In this document: piece by piece, positions 10,717 to 21,900 of the stretch
Numbering within the stretch: position 1 is the first letter of the stretch
Layout: every line of letters starts with the position of its first letter
DNA from: Rebecca billardiae RCC1528
Taxonomy: Eukaryota; Haptophyta
Length of the DNA: 64,000 bases
Direction: 5' to 3'
Assembly: GCA_965240325.2 (NCBI GenBank)
Contig: OZ251248.1
Location: 124,001-188,000, forward strand
The notes under the pieces: generated by a model
Database searches by the model: none
Seen by the model: the letters and a program-made list of their open reading frames with translations, nothing else
What the model was told of the DNA's origin: nothing
Translations under genes and position numbers: made by a program

Positions 10717-11193
10717 CTACGGCTCGCGCTTCTCGTCGACCGGCCCTGTGCCCGGTACGCGCAAGAACTCGACGACGAACTTGAGGTCGTCGGTGAGCGG
10801 CTTCACCTCGTGGTGGACGGCGGGCTCGATGATGCCGACCGCGGGCGCGCGCAGCACGTGCACGCCCTTGTGCGCGCCCTCGTTGATCTGGTAGCGGAGC
10901 TCGCCGCTCGAGACCTGGATGCGACCCCACGTGCCCTTCTTGGTCGAGTGCTCCTTGAGCAGCCCCGACGGGATGCGCTCCTTTGTGAAGGCCCCCTCCT
11001 TGGGCACCTGCGAGTACTTGACCACGTCTGCGGGGAGGGTGGGCATCGGTGCAGCGGCGGCGCCGGGGCACATCGGGCAAGAAGGGAGCTCGACGGCGCT
11101 TGCGGCAGCGGCGCGCGCCATGGGATTGGTGGCGACCGTCGTTGCCACTGCGATGAGCATGATCACGACGAGGAGAGCGTACGTCCACTGCAT
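10717..11193 (-). CDS. membrane-anchored DUF1971 / TehB-like cupin domain protein
   Basis: Intronless, 158 aa. Residues 1-25 form a signal peptide or N-terminal anchor (MQWTYALLVVIMLIAVATTV), which is why the Met at 11193 is preferred over the upstream Met at 11328. Residues about 65-155 match the small beta-barrel family DUF1971 (bacterial YeaR / C-terminal TehB-like). Characteristic blocks are IPSGLLKEHSTKKGTWGRI, SGELRYQI, GIIEPAVHHEV and VVEFLRVPG. In bacteria such domains are linked to tellurite resistance or nitrate-stress responses, but the molecular role is poorly defined. A Cys-x-x-Cys (PSCPMCPG) sits between the anchor and the domain. It is divergent from the membrane-protein gene starting at about 11419-11485. 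A bacterial origin is possible (inference). Confidence 0.75.
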   Translation of the reverse strand: MQWTYALLVVIMLIAVATTVATNPMARAAAASAVELPSCPMCPGAAAAPMPTLPADVVKYSQVPKEGAFTKERIPSGLLKEHSTKKGTWGRIQVSSGELRYQINEGAHKGVHVLRAPAVGIIEPAVHHEVKPLTDDLKFVVEFLRVPGTGPVDEKREP

Positions 11194-11484
11194 GGTCGTC
11201 GGCGAGTTGGCGCGGTGGCGGTGCGGTACTGCGGTTTGGTTGGGTCGGTGAACAAACGGTGTCGTGTCGGTCGGGAAGCCGCTCGCGTTACGGCGGCGGA
11301 AATGAGCCGTTGCTATCATAGTCGGCATTTTCGTCGGTGATGAAATCTCGCCGGTAAGTAGTAGGCAGTATGATTAATTAATTAATAGTCATGTAGTGGG
11401 AGTACTTTACCCGCACGCGTGCTCAACTTCGTGACGCTCCGAGCTCTCTATCGCGCAGCTGCTGGTCAGGAGCACCGTGGAGCG
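11194..11484. promoter_or_regulatory. shared upstream region of two divergent genes
   Basis: About 290 bases separate the divergent starts at 11193 (-) and 11485 (+). It contains a TAATTAATTAATTA tract at about 11370-11387. A bidirectional promoter is inferred from position only. Confidence 0.3.
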
Positions 11485-12186
11485 ATGTCGGTGCCCGCCT
11501 GGCTGTCCGCGTTGCCGTGGGTCGTGTGGGGGATCGGCATGCCGCTGCTGCTCGTCGCACCGCTGTTCAACAAGTACTTCCCCAACCTGGCCGGCCCGCC
11601 CGTCGGCCCGCCCTTCAGCCACAAGGGCGACTCGGCCACGCCCTTCCAGACCGCCAAGTCGGTGTGCCTCTCGACGTTTCCGCTCTTCTTCTTCACTGCC
11701 GGCCTAGTGGGCGTGCTCGCCGACGCGCCGTTCGCCGCCGAGCCGCGGCTCGAGCTGTACGTGAAGGCGGTGATCCTCCCGCTGGGCTGCGTCATGATCC
11801 CGTTCCACATCGTCATCATCTTCCGCCGCGGCACCGGCCATCTGGTGGCCAACCTGCCGGTGATTCTGTTCTGCACGGCGGGGCAGCTGCTCTTCATGGC
11901 CACCAACGCGACCTGGGCGTACTACGCACTGGCGTGCGCGCGCGCCGGCGGCTCGCTCGAGCCGCATGCGCCGACCGTGCGCGCGGTCGTCTGGCTCGTG
12001 GTCGGAGGGATGCTCTCGTCAGTGGTCACCTGGGCGGTGCGCGCCGCCGTCCTGCTGTGGAGTGCGCTGAACGTGCTGCGCGTCGCGCCCACCAAGAGCG
12101 TGGTCAAGCTGTGCGAGGAGCTGTACTTTGGCGTGCCCGGCAGCACCGAGGATGAGGAGGCGAAGCCCATGATCGCACTGTTCTGA
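11485..12186 (+). CDS. multipass membrane protein of unknown function
   Basis: Intronless, 233 aa from the Met of MSVPAWLSALPW (11485). A start at 11419 would add 22 residues. About five hydrophobic segments can be seen: WVVWGIGMPLLLVAPL near the N-terminus, FPLFFFTAGLVGVL, VILPLGCVMIPFHIVIIF, LPVILFCTAGQLLFMAT, and a long C-terminal hydrophobic region around VVWLVVGGMLSSVVTWAV. The short hydrophilic tail ends GSTEDEEAKPMIALF. I do not recognise the family. The codon usage and even hydrophobic pattern support a real gene. Divergent from the anchored cupin gene. Confidence 0.65.
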   Translation: MSVPAWLSALPWVVWGIGMPLLLVAPLFNKYFPNLAGPPVGPPFSHKGDSATPFQTAKSVCLSTFPLFFFTAGLVGVLADAPFAAEPRLELYVKAVILPLGCVMIPFHIVIIFRRGTGHLVANLPVILFCTAGQLLFMATNATWAYYALACARAGGSLEPHAPTVRAVVWLVVGGMLSSVVTWAVRAAVLLWSALNVLRVAPTKSVVKLCEELYFGVPGSTEDEEAKPMIALF

Positions 12187-13339
12187 TCGGGCCGTGAGCG
12201 TCGGGCGCTCACAGCCGGCCGCGTGGCGCGGCCAGATCTCGGCCCAGCCGCGGCCAGCAGCGCATCGGCTGGCATGCAGCTGCCCCGCTGCAGCACGCGT
12301 CGCCGCGATCACGACCCGGCCGGCGACCTTCGGCCGCCCCGGAGGCCGGACCCGGTCGTCCGCCACCGCGGGCCCGTGGGCCGGGGTGGCCCGCTGCGCG
12401 TGTCGCTCACACGCCCGAGTCATACGGGCCGCGGGCACGTGGCCGTGACCGCGCGGCCCGACCAAGACTGGGCCGGGGTCAGACTGGGTCGTGGCGCGGG
12501 CGCCGCACGGCGGCACGCAGGCCGCACGCGGCAGTCAGGCACTCTCCCGCCGCCCCGTCGTCGTCATCACGAACTATTGACTACGTTACGAGTGGTCGCC
12601 GTTGCTTTCTTGCAATGCCCCCAGGCGTCGCACGGAACTCCGTACGGGCTACTGCTGATAACTGACTACTCCGGCCGGTCGGAGACGGAGACCGGGCTGG
12701 ATCGCCCATGCAGGGTGTCGTCGTGAGACGTGACGCCGTGTCGGCGTCGCGCCCGCGGCCCCCGGCCGCCCCGCGTCGCCGTCGGCACGGCCGGACGGGC
12801 GCGGTCGCGCATTAATCCGCGGATATACAGTGACAGTGCTGGCGCCTGATGAGGCTTAGATGGCCGTCGCAGACGACTAGACACTGCTATATATAGTCTG
12901 AGCCGATCGACTGCGCTGCCTCCGGTCCAGCTGCCGCGGCCGGCCCTGCCGCAGCCGCCGCGCGACCGCCGGCCGCCGGCGGCCGGGCCGGCGGCGCGGG
13001 CCCGCTGGCGGCGCCATATCAGACTCAGAGGCGGCGGCGGTGCGGCCGAGTGGCGATCAGTGCCAGAGTATAGTAGACTCTGTAGAGACTAGAGTGCCAA
13101 CCGGATACCGAGGTGCCAGCCGCGCGTCATCACCAGCACTTGGCACGCTGGCACTCCCACTACCGGTATTATACTACTATATATATATAATATATATACT
13201 ATATATATATATAGTCTGACTCATCAGTCGAGTCGGAGTAGGCCACCCAGCGACTCGGATAGCTACTGAGTCACATGACAATGACGCTGCCGATGAATGA
13301 CACTCGTCATCGTGGCCGTCAAATCCGTCAATAGGCTCG
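12187..13339. other. intergenic, no gene seen
   Basis: Very GC-rich up to about 12560, then mixed. Carries a (TA)-rich imperfect palindrome at about 13168-13215, and GACTCATCAGTCGAGTC nearby. No supported coding region. Confidence 0.5.
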
Positions 13340-13899
13340 TCATGCCGCTGGTTGACGACGCTGCGCCAGTGCGTCGCGAGCGCGGCCGATGATCGCTCGG
13401 AACGAGTACGGCTCCTGGATGGCCAGCTGCGCGAGCACCTTGCGGTTCAGCTCGACCCGCGCGAGGCTGAGCCCGTGGATGAAGCTGCCGTACGTCAAGT
13501 TGTACTCGCGCGCGCCCGCATTGATCTGCATGATCCACCGCTGCCGAGCGGTGCCTGCGAGGGAGGCCGGCCGGCCGGGCGCGCGCGGGCGGCGGCGGGG
13601 TCGGTGCACGCGCGGCCGGGCGGGGTCGGGGCGCGCGCGCGGCGCGCGCGGCGCACGCGGCGCGCACGTCGCTTGAGTCGCCTGCCCTTGTACGCATGCT
13701 GCAGCGCGCGGTGCACGCTGTTGCGCGCGAGCCGCCAGCAGTTCTTGCTGCGGCCGCGGAAGCCCTTCGCGAGCTCGAAGATCTTCTGCTTGCGCGTGCC
13801 CAGCCCGCGGCGCAGCTGCACGAGGCACTGCGGCGAGGCCCAGCTCCGCAGCGCGAGGCGCGCCGAGGCGCCGCACGCGCTGAGCCTCGCGATCAGCAT
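13340..13899 (-). CDS. organellar large-subunit ribosomal protein bL20
   Basis: Structural protein of a bacterial-type (mitochondrial or plastid) 50S subunit that binds 23S rRNA early in assembly. Two exons, 13899-13668 and 13554-13340, join in phase (AAG CGA C|GC ACC) and give 148 aa. The bL20 signature is clear: KIFELAKGFRGRSKNCWRLA, then HAYKGRRLKRR across the splice, QRWIMQINAGAREYNLTYG, SFIHGLSLARVELNRKVLAQ and a C-terminal helix. Residues 1-35 (MLIARLSACGASARLALRSW) are Arg- and Ala-rich and look like an organellar presequence, mitochondrial more likely (inference). The start at 13899 lies only 121 bases from the probable start of the divergent RAP-domain gene. Confidence 0.93.
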
Positions 13900-14020
13900 G
13901 CCGGCCCTCCCCGTGTGAGTCGTGCTGGTGAGCCTCGCCCTCGCGTGGACTGGACCTTGCTGCAGAGCTACCGCTCCGGACGCAAGCAACTGCGGAAGCC
14001 CGGACCGGAGCGCGAGGCCA
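13900..14020. promoter_or_regulatory. candidate bidirectional promoter (bL20 / RAP-domain gene)
   Basis: The two start codons are 121 bases apart on opposite strands (or 23 if the RAP gene begins at 13922). Both products are expected in an organelle and act on rRNA or ribosomes. Co-regulation is inferred from arrangement. Confidence 0.35.
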
Positions 14021-16471
14021 ATGATGGCGTCGGGCGCGCTGCGCGCGCTGCGCGCGCTGCGCAGGCGGCCATGGCCGCCGGCGCGCTGGGCGCCTGCGCC
14101 GGCGCGCGCGCCGCGGCACGCGAGCACCGCCGCCTTCGCCGCCCCGCCCGCCGCGCCCGCGCACACCGAGCCCTCCACCGACGTCGGCCGCGCGATCAAC
14201 CGGAAGCTCGCGGCGGCGGGCGACGACGGCGCGGCGGTGATGCGCGTGTGCGCGCAGGACTTGCGCTGGTTCACCAACTCGAACCACTGCACGGCGTGGT
14301 ACCGGCTCGGCCGCGCCTCCGCCGAGCTGGGCGAGCCCGAGCAGCGCGAGCGCTTCTTCGACACGCACGGCGCGCTCCTGACGCAGATGCTCGAGCTGCT
14401 TGCTCACGGCGCGCGCCACATGCGGCCCGCGCAGCTCGCGGCGACGGCGCACGGGATCGCGAAGCTGCGGTACGCGCCGGCGGTGGCGATGCTGCCCGTC
14501 CTCGCGCGCCGCTCCGAGGCGCTGCTCGACGGCTTCGAGCCGCACGACCTCGCCTCGCTCGCGTGGGCGTTCGCGGCCGCGGACGCGCACGACCATCGGC
14601 TCTTTGGGCGGCTCGAGTCGGTCGTGCGCCGGCGGCTCCCGGACGTGGGCGCGGCGAGCCTCGCGCTGCTCACGTGGGCGTGGGCGCGCTCGGGCCGGCT
14701 CACCGAGCCCGCCGCCGCGCCGCTGCTCTGCGACCTCGCAGACCGCGCCTTCGAGCTGGTCGACGAGCTCGAGCCCTGGCAGCTGACACGGATTCTGTGG
14801 GCGCACGCGAGTGCGGCCAGCGCAACCGAGGCGGCGGCTGCGGAGTCGGGCGCGGCCGCGGCGGCCGCCGCGGCGGAGGGCGAGGCCCTGGCGGCTGCGG
14901 AGGCGGGCGCGGGCGGGGGCGGGCGCGTGGGCGAGGGGGCGCACCTCGAGCCCGCGGCGGCGCTGAGGGGCGACGGCGGCGGCGGGCTGGCCGAGGGCGG
15001 CGGCGGCGGCGGCGGCGGCGGCGATGGCGGCGGCGGCGATGGCGGCGGCGGCGGCGGCGGCAGCGTCGTCGACGCGGACGCCGACGTGTCCCGCGAGCGC
15101 GTGCGCCCGCACGTCACGCGGCTCTTCGTGTGCGCGGCGCGCGCGTACGCGCCCCGCCTCCACCTCTTCAGCACGCACCAGCTCGCGCTACTCGGCAGCG
15201 CGTACACTCTCGTGGGCGTGGAGCACAAGCGGCTGCTCAACGCGCTGGCGGAGAACGCGCGCGCGCGCCTCGTCGAGTTCGGGCCGGAGGACCTGGGGCA
15301 GCTGGTGGGCGCGCTGGCGCGCGGCGCGGGCGGGAGCACGGGCGGCGCGGGCGACGCGGAGCCGCGCGTGCGACTCATCCAGGACGCCTCGGCGCTCGCG
15401 GCGCGCGACGCGCACGCCTGGGGCTGGTGTGATCTACTGCGCGTGCTTCGCGCGTGTGCGCTCGCGCCCGCCGCCGATTCGTCGACGCTCTTCGCGAGCG
15501 CCGCGCGGCGCGCCGAGCGCGAGCTGCCCGAGCTGGACGACGTGCAGCTCACCACGCTCGTCTGGGCCTTCTCCGAGTCGTGCGCGCGCGAGCCCGCCTT
15601 CTTCTGCGCCGTCGAGGCCGAGCTGACCGCGCGCGCGCCGGCGCTCAGCCTGCCAGACTTGGCGCAGGTCGCGGCGGCGTCCATTGTTCTCGGCCTGCGG
15701 CACGAGGAGCTGCGGCGCGCGCTGCTGCGCGCGCTGGAGGCGGCGCCCGCGTCGGCGGTGCGCGCGCTGCCGCAGCCCGCGCTCACGCAGCTCCACCTCT
15801 TCGCGTGGGCGCACGCCTTCGACCCCGAGAGCCGCGTCGCGCCAGACCTGTCCGTGCGCGCGGACGTGCTAACCGCCGGCCGCCGCGCGATGCTTGAAGG
15901 CGCCGTGCCGCGCCCGTCCTTCCACCATCGCAAGCTGAGCCGCGCGCTCGCGGCGGAGTGCCCGCTGCCGCACTGCAATGAGTTCGCGGTGCGCGAGCTC
16001 GACCTCGGCTACCGCGTGGACATGGCGTTCCCCTCGCGCCGCGTCGCCATCGAGATGGACGGCCCGGCGCATTACGACGCCAGGGGGCGGCGCTCGCGCC
16101 GCACCGAGCTCAAGCGCCGGCTGCTGCGCGCGGCGGGCTGGGAGGTGGTCTCGGTGCCGCACGGGGAGTGGGAGCACCGCGACGGGCCGCAGCGCAGCGC
16201 GTACGTGCGCGCGCTGCTGCAGCGCGCGGGCCTGCCGACGGTCGGCGGCGCGCGCGGCGCCGGCGGCCGCGAGCGCGAGCGCGCAGCACCAGGCCCAGCT
16301 GCCGCGCGGCCGTCACACGCACACCCGTGGCGCTCGGCGGCGGCGCCGTCGGAGGCGGGCGCGTGGCGTGGCGCCAGGGCGGAGCGTGGCGAGCGCCGCC
16401 GAGGCCCGCGCGCGGACCGCGACGGGCGCGCGTGGCGGCGGCCACGCGGCGCGGCGGCGCGTGATCGGTGA
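14021..16471 (+). CDS. RAP-domain (FAST-kinase-like / OPR-like) organellar RNA-binding protein
   Basis: Intronless, 816 aa from the tandem Met at 14021/14024. An in-frame Met at 13922 would leave almost no room for the divergent promoter. The N-terminus is rich in Arg, Ala and Pro without acidic residues, as in an organellar presequence. Residues about 120-280 and 380-620 contain repeated helical units with the pattern LA-WAF / TLVWAFS typical of RAP-domain octotricopeptide-like proteins (LASLAWAFAAADAHD, LALLTWAWARSG, LTTLVWAFSESC). A long Gly/Ala-rich linker (about 270-350) separates them. The RAP domain (about 655-735) shows the restriction-endonuclease-like core YRVDMAFPSRRVAIEMDG, then a helix and GWEVVSVPHGEW. 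The family acts in mitochondrial or plastid RNA processing and rRNA maturation. The last 75 residues are Arg/Ala/Pro-rich and may be poorly conserved. Confidence 0.85.
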   Translation: MMASGALRALRALRRRPWPPARWAPAPARAPRHASTAAFAAPPAAPAHTEPSTDVGRAINRKLAAAGDDGAAVMRVCAQDLRWFTNSNHCTAWYRLGRASAELGEPEQRERFFDTHGALLTQMLELLAHGARHMRPAQLAATAHGIAKLRYAPAVAMLPVLARRSEALLDGFEPHDLASLAWAFAAADAHDHRLFGRLESVVRRRLPDVGAASLALLTWAWARSGRLTEPAAAPLLCDLADRAFELVDELEPWQLTRILWAHASAASATEAAAAESGAAAAAAAAEGEALAAAEAGAGGGGRVGEGAHLEPAAALRGDGGGGLAEGGGGGGGGGDGGGGDGGGGGGGSVVDADADVSRERVRPHVTRLFVCAARAYAPRLHLFSTHQLALLGSAYTLVGVEHKRLLNALAENARARLVEFGPEDLGQLVGALARGAGGSTGGAGDAEPRVRLIQDASALAARDAHAWGWCDLLRVLRACALAPAADSSTLFASAARRAERELPELDDVQLTTLVWAFSESCAREPAFFCAVEAELTARAPALSLPDLAQVAAASIVLGLRHEELRRALLRALEAAPASAVRALPQPALTQLHLFAWAHAFDPESRVAPDLSVRADVLTAGRRAMLEGAVPRPSFHHRKLSRALAAECPLPHCNEFAVRELDLGYRVDMAFPSRRVAIEMDGPAHYDARGRRSRRTELKRRLLRAAGWEVVSVPHGEWEHRDGPQRSAYVRALLQRAGLPTVGGARGAGGRERERAAPGPAAARPSHAHPWRSAAAPSEAGAWRGARAERGERRRGPRADRDGRAWRRPRGAAARDR

Positions 16472-16954
16472 TGCGAACTTGTCCTGTCAGTGCGATCCAC
16501 TGCTGACACCTGACAGAGATCACATGCGTCAGAGTGATTCAGCGTCGTCATGGCCAGCGATTGTGACGACACCGGAATGTTATCGGCGCGTGCTTTTGTT
16601 ATCTATATGGTAGTAGCTGCTCATGGGCGCCCTTTGACTGGCCACGAGTCCAACCGCGAGCCTGAAAAGCACTATGGAGCGCAGCGGTGCGGGTCAGATC
16701 TTGAACGGCGCGACTAGATCCGCGTGGCTTGCATAAGAGCAAGCGGTTGGTGGCAGCGGTAGGCAGGCCCCTGATGAGGCTTGTATCTCGCTCGTGAACT
16801 ACGAACTTTACGACCGCGCAACGCCCGGCCCGGCGGCTGGCGGGTCGTTCATCGCGCGCCATCAAGGGCGGCGGGCGGCGGATCGAGCCTGTCCTCGGAG
16901 CGCCCGGGGCGCGGCGGACGGGCGCCAAGCCCACGCGTGGCGGGCGCGGGCGCG
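16472..16954. other. intergenic between RAP gene and multidomain kinase
   Basis: No gene is supported. An in-frame Met at 16781 would extend the kinase N-terminus by 58 unconserved residues, and I placed the start at 16955. Confidence 0.4.
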
Positions 16955-18867
16955 ATGTGGCTCGGCGCGCTCTCGCGGCACCTGCCGCTCCGCGGCCTCA
17001 CGACCTCCGCGCTCTCCGCCGCGGGCGCGCGGCGCTCCGCCGCGCTCTCGTCCGCGGGCGCGTCGACGATGCGCATGGCCGGCCCGATCGCCGGCCGCGC
17101 GGCCGCGGCCGCCGGCCTCGCGGTGGTCTCGGGCGGGCTGATCTCGGGCCCGTCGTTCCTCCCGTCGGACGGCGACTCGCTCGGGCTGAGCATCTCGCAG
17201 GCCGACTTCTACCGCCGCTACAACCTGCGCTCGCTGCTGGGCAAGGGCACGTTTGGCGAGGTGTGGATGGCGGAGGACGAGCAGACCGGCCGGTACGTCG
17301 CGGTGAAGAAGATCGTGTACGACCCGGAGCTGGCGGAGCAGGTGCGCACGGAGGTGCGCGCGATGCACGCGTGCGGCGGGCACAAGCACATCGTCGAGCT
17401 CCTCGAGGTCTACGACGTCGCCGCCGGGTTTGGTGGCAAGCGGCACTGGTGCCTCGTGATGGAGTTGGCGGAGGGCGGCGGGCTGTTCGACCACCTGGTC
17501 GCGCAGGGCGCGTACTCGGAGCGGCAGGCGGCGGAGCTGATGCAGCAGTTCGCCCGCGCGCTCTACCACCTGCACTCCAAGGGCATCGTCCACCGCGACA
17601 TCAAGCCCGAGAACCTCGTGCTGATGCGCGAGGACGTGCTCAAGCTGATCGACTTCGGGACGGCGATCGTGCTCGGCCCGGACGAGGAGGTGATGGCGGG
17701 CGGGCGGTGCGGCACGACGGGGTACTGGGCGCCGGAGCAGATCGAGGCGAAGACCTCGTACGGCCAGCCCGTCGACCTCTGGGCCGCCGGCATCGTCCTG
17801 TATATCCTGCTCTCCGGCTTCCACCCGTTTGATACGGAGGGACGCGCGTCCGTCACCGAGATCAAGCGCGCGATGCTCGCGGGCGAGTTCAACTTTGACG
17901 GCTCGGAGTGGCGGAACGTGTCGGAGCCGGCGAAGGAGCTGGTGCGCTCGCTGCTCGAGCGCGACCCGGACAAGCGCTGCACCGCCGCCGAGCTCGTCAA
18001 CCACCCGTGGATCCGCGGCGAGCGCGTGTCGGACACGCCGCTGCCGGAGACGCACGAGCGACTGCGCGCCTACACCAAGGTAGGGGTAGGGGTAGGGGTA
18101 GGGGTAGGGGTAGGGGTAGGGGTAGGGGTGGGGCGACGGGGCTGCGCGCGTACGCCGAGGGCGGGGACGGGGAGGGTGGGCGGCGGAGGGGTAGGGTAGG
18201 GCGCGTGCGTGCCGCGTGCAGAGGCGGCCGTGCTCCCCCCGCCCGCCCCGCGCGCGCTGCCGCCCCCCGCCCCTCCGCCCCCCCTCTGCCCCAACCCGAA
18301 CCCCCAACCCTACCCTAACCTAACCCCTGCCGCGCAGGCGCGGCACGCGTTCCACGGCTCGCTGCTGCTCGGCATCCTGATGCACCAGATCCGGGCGGCG
18401 AAGGAGGCGCGCGCGGTGGCGGCGCAGGCGGCGCGCGACCCCGCCGCGCCGCCGCCGCCGCCCGAGCCGGCGCGCAAGCCACGCCCAGGCTTCCTCCGCT
18501 CGCGCGTGTCGGAGTTCGACATCCCGGCCGAGGGCGGCGGCGCGGCGTTCGGCGGCGCCGAGTTCGACGCGCTGCGGATGGGCTACGAGCTCTTCGACGT
18601 GGACGGCAAGGGGTACATCACCGACTCGGACCTGCGGCGCGTGTGCGCAGACCTCGGGTACTCGCTCTCAGAGCGGGAGCTGCAGCACGTGATGGCGGTG
18701 CTGGCGCCCACCATGTTCACAAACATGGCGGCGGCGTCGCACAAGGTGCGCGTGGGCGGCGGGCGCGGCCGGCACGCGCCCGCCGCCGCGGGCGCGGACG
18801 GCGGCGACGGCGGCGACGGCGGCGCGGCGCAGCGCGAGCAGCAGCCCGACGCCGGCGGCCCCGACAC

Positions 18868-18900
<33 letters not shown>

Positions 18901-21900
18901 CGCGGCCGCGCATGCCGAGCATCAGCGCACCATCACCTTCGACTCGTACATGCGCGCGCTCAACCGATCGTTTGCCAAGCGCTTCCGCGAGGGCGACACC
19001 ATCTTCAAGCAGGGCGACGAGGTGGACGGCTTCTACATCCTGACCAAGGGACAGGTGCGTGGGCGTGCCCGCGCGTGCCGCGCGGGGTGGCGCGTGCGTG
19101 GCGCGCGCGGCGGGCGGGTGGCGCGGGCGCGGCCCTGTGCTGCGCTCGCGCGGCGCCGGGGCGGCGGGGCGGCGGGGCGGCGGGGCGCGGGGCGCGCCGA
19201 CCGACGACCGACGGTGCTGGGTGTGGGCCGCTGCCGCTGCCGCGGCCTCGGCCTCGGCTTGGGCCGCACGGCGGCACCGCTGCCACTCAGCCGCGGCCGC
19301 GTGCCCCCGCTGACGCCCGCACGGCCGCGCGCCCGCCCGCTGCGCGCCGCCTCCGCCGCGCTCGCGCTCGCTCCGCCTCGCCACCCGCGCACGCACGCGC
19401 GCGCGCACACACACACGCTCGCAGGTGCTCGTGCTCGTGCAGTCGCGCAGCGGGCCGGAGCAGGAGGTGGCGCGGCTCGGCCCCGGCGACTTCTTCGGCG
19501 AGACGGGCATCCTCGAGGGCCGTCCCGTGCGCTCCTCCTCCGTCGTCTGCGCCACCACCCCCGTCGAGGTCTTGTTCATGGACAAGGCCGAGTTCTCCGC
19601 TCTGGTGTCGTCGGACGCGACCGGGCTGCTGGCGCGCGGGATGGAGGCGCGCGCGGAGGCGCGGCAGAACGCGCGCATGTCCAAGCTGCTCTCCGCGCTG
19701 CAGGCCTCGCCCTCACAGACCGTACGCTCCTTCCCCGCGGGCTCGACCATCTACAGCCAGGGCGAGGGCGCGGAGGAGCTGTACCAGTGCATCGACGGCC
19801 GTCTCACGCAGTCGTACACAACCGACACGGGCGAGTCGATCGGGCTCGGGAGGATCCACCGCGGCTCCTTCTTCGGGTACGACGCGATGATCTCGGGCGT
19901 GCACGACACCACCGTGGTCGCCGCCACCGACGCCACCGTCGCCATCCTCCCCTTTGCCGCGCTGCGCCCCGCGCTGGAGGGTTCCGAGTGGCTGCAGTCC
20001 GCGGTACGCGTGCGCGCGGACAGGCTGCACGACGTGGTCGCGTCGGTCGGGCAGCGCGCCAAGGCGGGGCACGCCGAGTCGCAGATCTACGCGACGATGG
20101 CCAAGGTCGCCGCGAGGTGCGACGCGACGCGCGTGGCCGAGCGCCACGCGTGGCCGCGCCGCGCGCTCGGCTGCGCGTGGCCGCGCCGCGCGCACGGACC
20201 GGACCGCCCACCGCCCACCCGCGCTGCGCGCGCGCGCGCGTGTTTGCGTAGCGATGGCGCGGTCGCGCGTGCGCGCGCGCTCGGCCCGCGCTCTCCGGCG
20301 CGAGCGCCGCTCACGCCGCGCTGCCCTCCCCCTGTGTGCCCACCTCTGCGCGCGCGCGCGCCGCCGCCGCCGCCGCCGCCGCTCCGCCCCCGCCCGAACC
20401 CGGCGCGGCCTGCACGTGCGCTCTCGGCGGCCATGCTGACGCGGCGGCCATGCTGACGCGGCGGCCATGCTGACGCGGCGGCCATGCTGACGCGGCGGCC
20501 ATGCTGCTGGGCAGGCAGGGGATGGCGGTGGACACGGCGGCGTGGGAGGGCGTGGTGACGGCGATGGAGCCGGTCGAGCTGGCGCAGGACGAGGTCCTCT
20601 TCCGGCAGGGGGACAGGCCCACCCACGTCTATCTCATCGACGAGGGAGCGCTCAAGGTCCGACCCGCGCGCGCGAGCGCGGGCGGGCGGGCGCGCGCGGT
20701 CGCAGCCGCGCACGCGCGCGGCACGCGCGCGCCGCCGCCCTTGTTTGTCATGCTCCCTCGTGCCCCCATCCCCACCCACAAACAACCCAACCGATGCCTC
20801 GGCGCCGTGCCGGCTGCGTGCAGCTGCACTACAAGACCGAGAGCGGCGCGGAGAACGTGCTCGCCGAGCTCGGCCCTGGAGACCACTTCGGCGAGACCGC
20901 CTTCATCGACGGCCGCTCGCGGCGCAACACCACGGTCTCGTGCATCGCGCAGCGGTGTGCGCGCGCGGCGCGTGATGGCGCGGAGGGCGCGGAGGGCGCG
21001 CGGGGGGCGCGCGCGGCGCGGGCGCCGCGCGCGCCGCGCGCGGCGCCGAGGCGCGCGGCGGCGGCTCTGCTGCGCGTGTGCGCGTGCGGTGGTGTGTGCC
21101 ACGCGCGGCTGCCACCCTGCCAACACCACCGCGGCGGCAGCGCGCGTCAGCGTACTGCGGGCTGCGTGCGGTGTGCGTCATGTGCGTGCCATGTGTGCAT
21201 GTGCGCGTGTGCGTGTTTTGCGCGTGTGCGTGTGTGTGCGTGCGTGTGCGCGTGTCACGCGTGTGAGCGCGGCCCAGCACGCGCTGCCCGAGTACCACCG
21301 CCTAGGGTTAGGGTTAGGGTTAGGAGTTAGGGTGAGGGTGAGGGTGAGGGCGCGCTGCCCGAGCCCGTGCTCACCGCCCTCGCGCTGCCCTCGCGCGCCC
21401 CCCGCCGCGCGCGCGCGCGCCCGTAGCTGCAAGCTCCGCCGCCTCGAGCGCGGCGCGTGGGAGAAGGCCCTCGCCTCCTCCCCGCAGCTCAACGAGGCGG
21501 TGCTCGAGGCGGCGGCCTCGCGCTCACGCTCGCGGCTCCGGACCATCATCGAGGCGGCGGCGCGCAGCGGGCTGGCAGAGACGATCAAGCTGGGCAAGGG
21601 CGAGGCGGCGTTCACGCAGGTGCGCGGCGGTGCGCCGCCCCGCGCGCCGCGGCCGCGCCGGCCGCACGGCGGCCATGCTGCCAGCCGTCTGCTCCGCTGG
21701 AAACGGCGGCCATGCTGGCAGCCATGGCTCTGGAGGGCGGCCATGCTGGCAGCCATGGCTCTGGAGGGCGCGCGCGCGCGGCGGCCCGGCCGCTGCCCGC
21801 CCCCGCCGCCCAAGCGTGCCGCCGCCCAGCGCCGTGCGCGCCGTGCGCGCCGTGCCCGGCGCTCACGCCCGGCGCCCCGCCGCTCCTCTCACCGCTCCCC

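Noticed and set aside
13340-15178. 612-codon minus-strand frame
   Set aside because: Only its last part is bL20 exon 2. The rest is the antisense of the RAP-domain gene, where GC-rich third positions keep all frames open.
14404-15978. 524-codon minus-strand frame
   Set aside because: Ser/Arg/Pro-rich antisense shadow of the RAP-domain gene, with no domain pattern.
16862-18307. 481-codon minus-strand frame
   Set aside because: Antisense shadow of the kinase domain. It translates the GGGGTA array as Pro-Tyr repeats.
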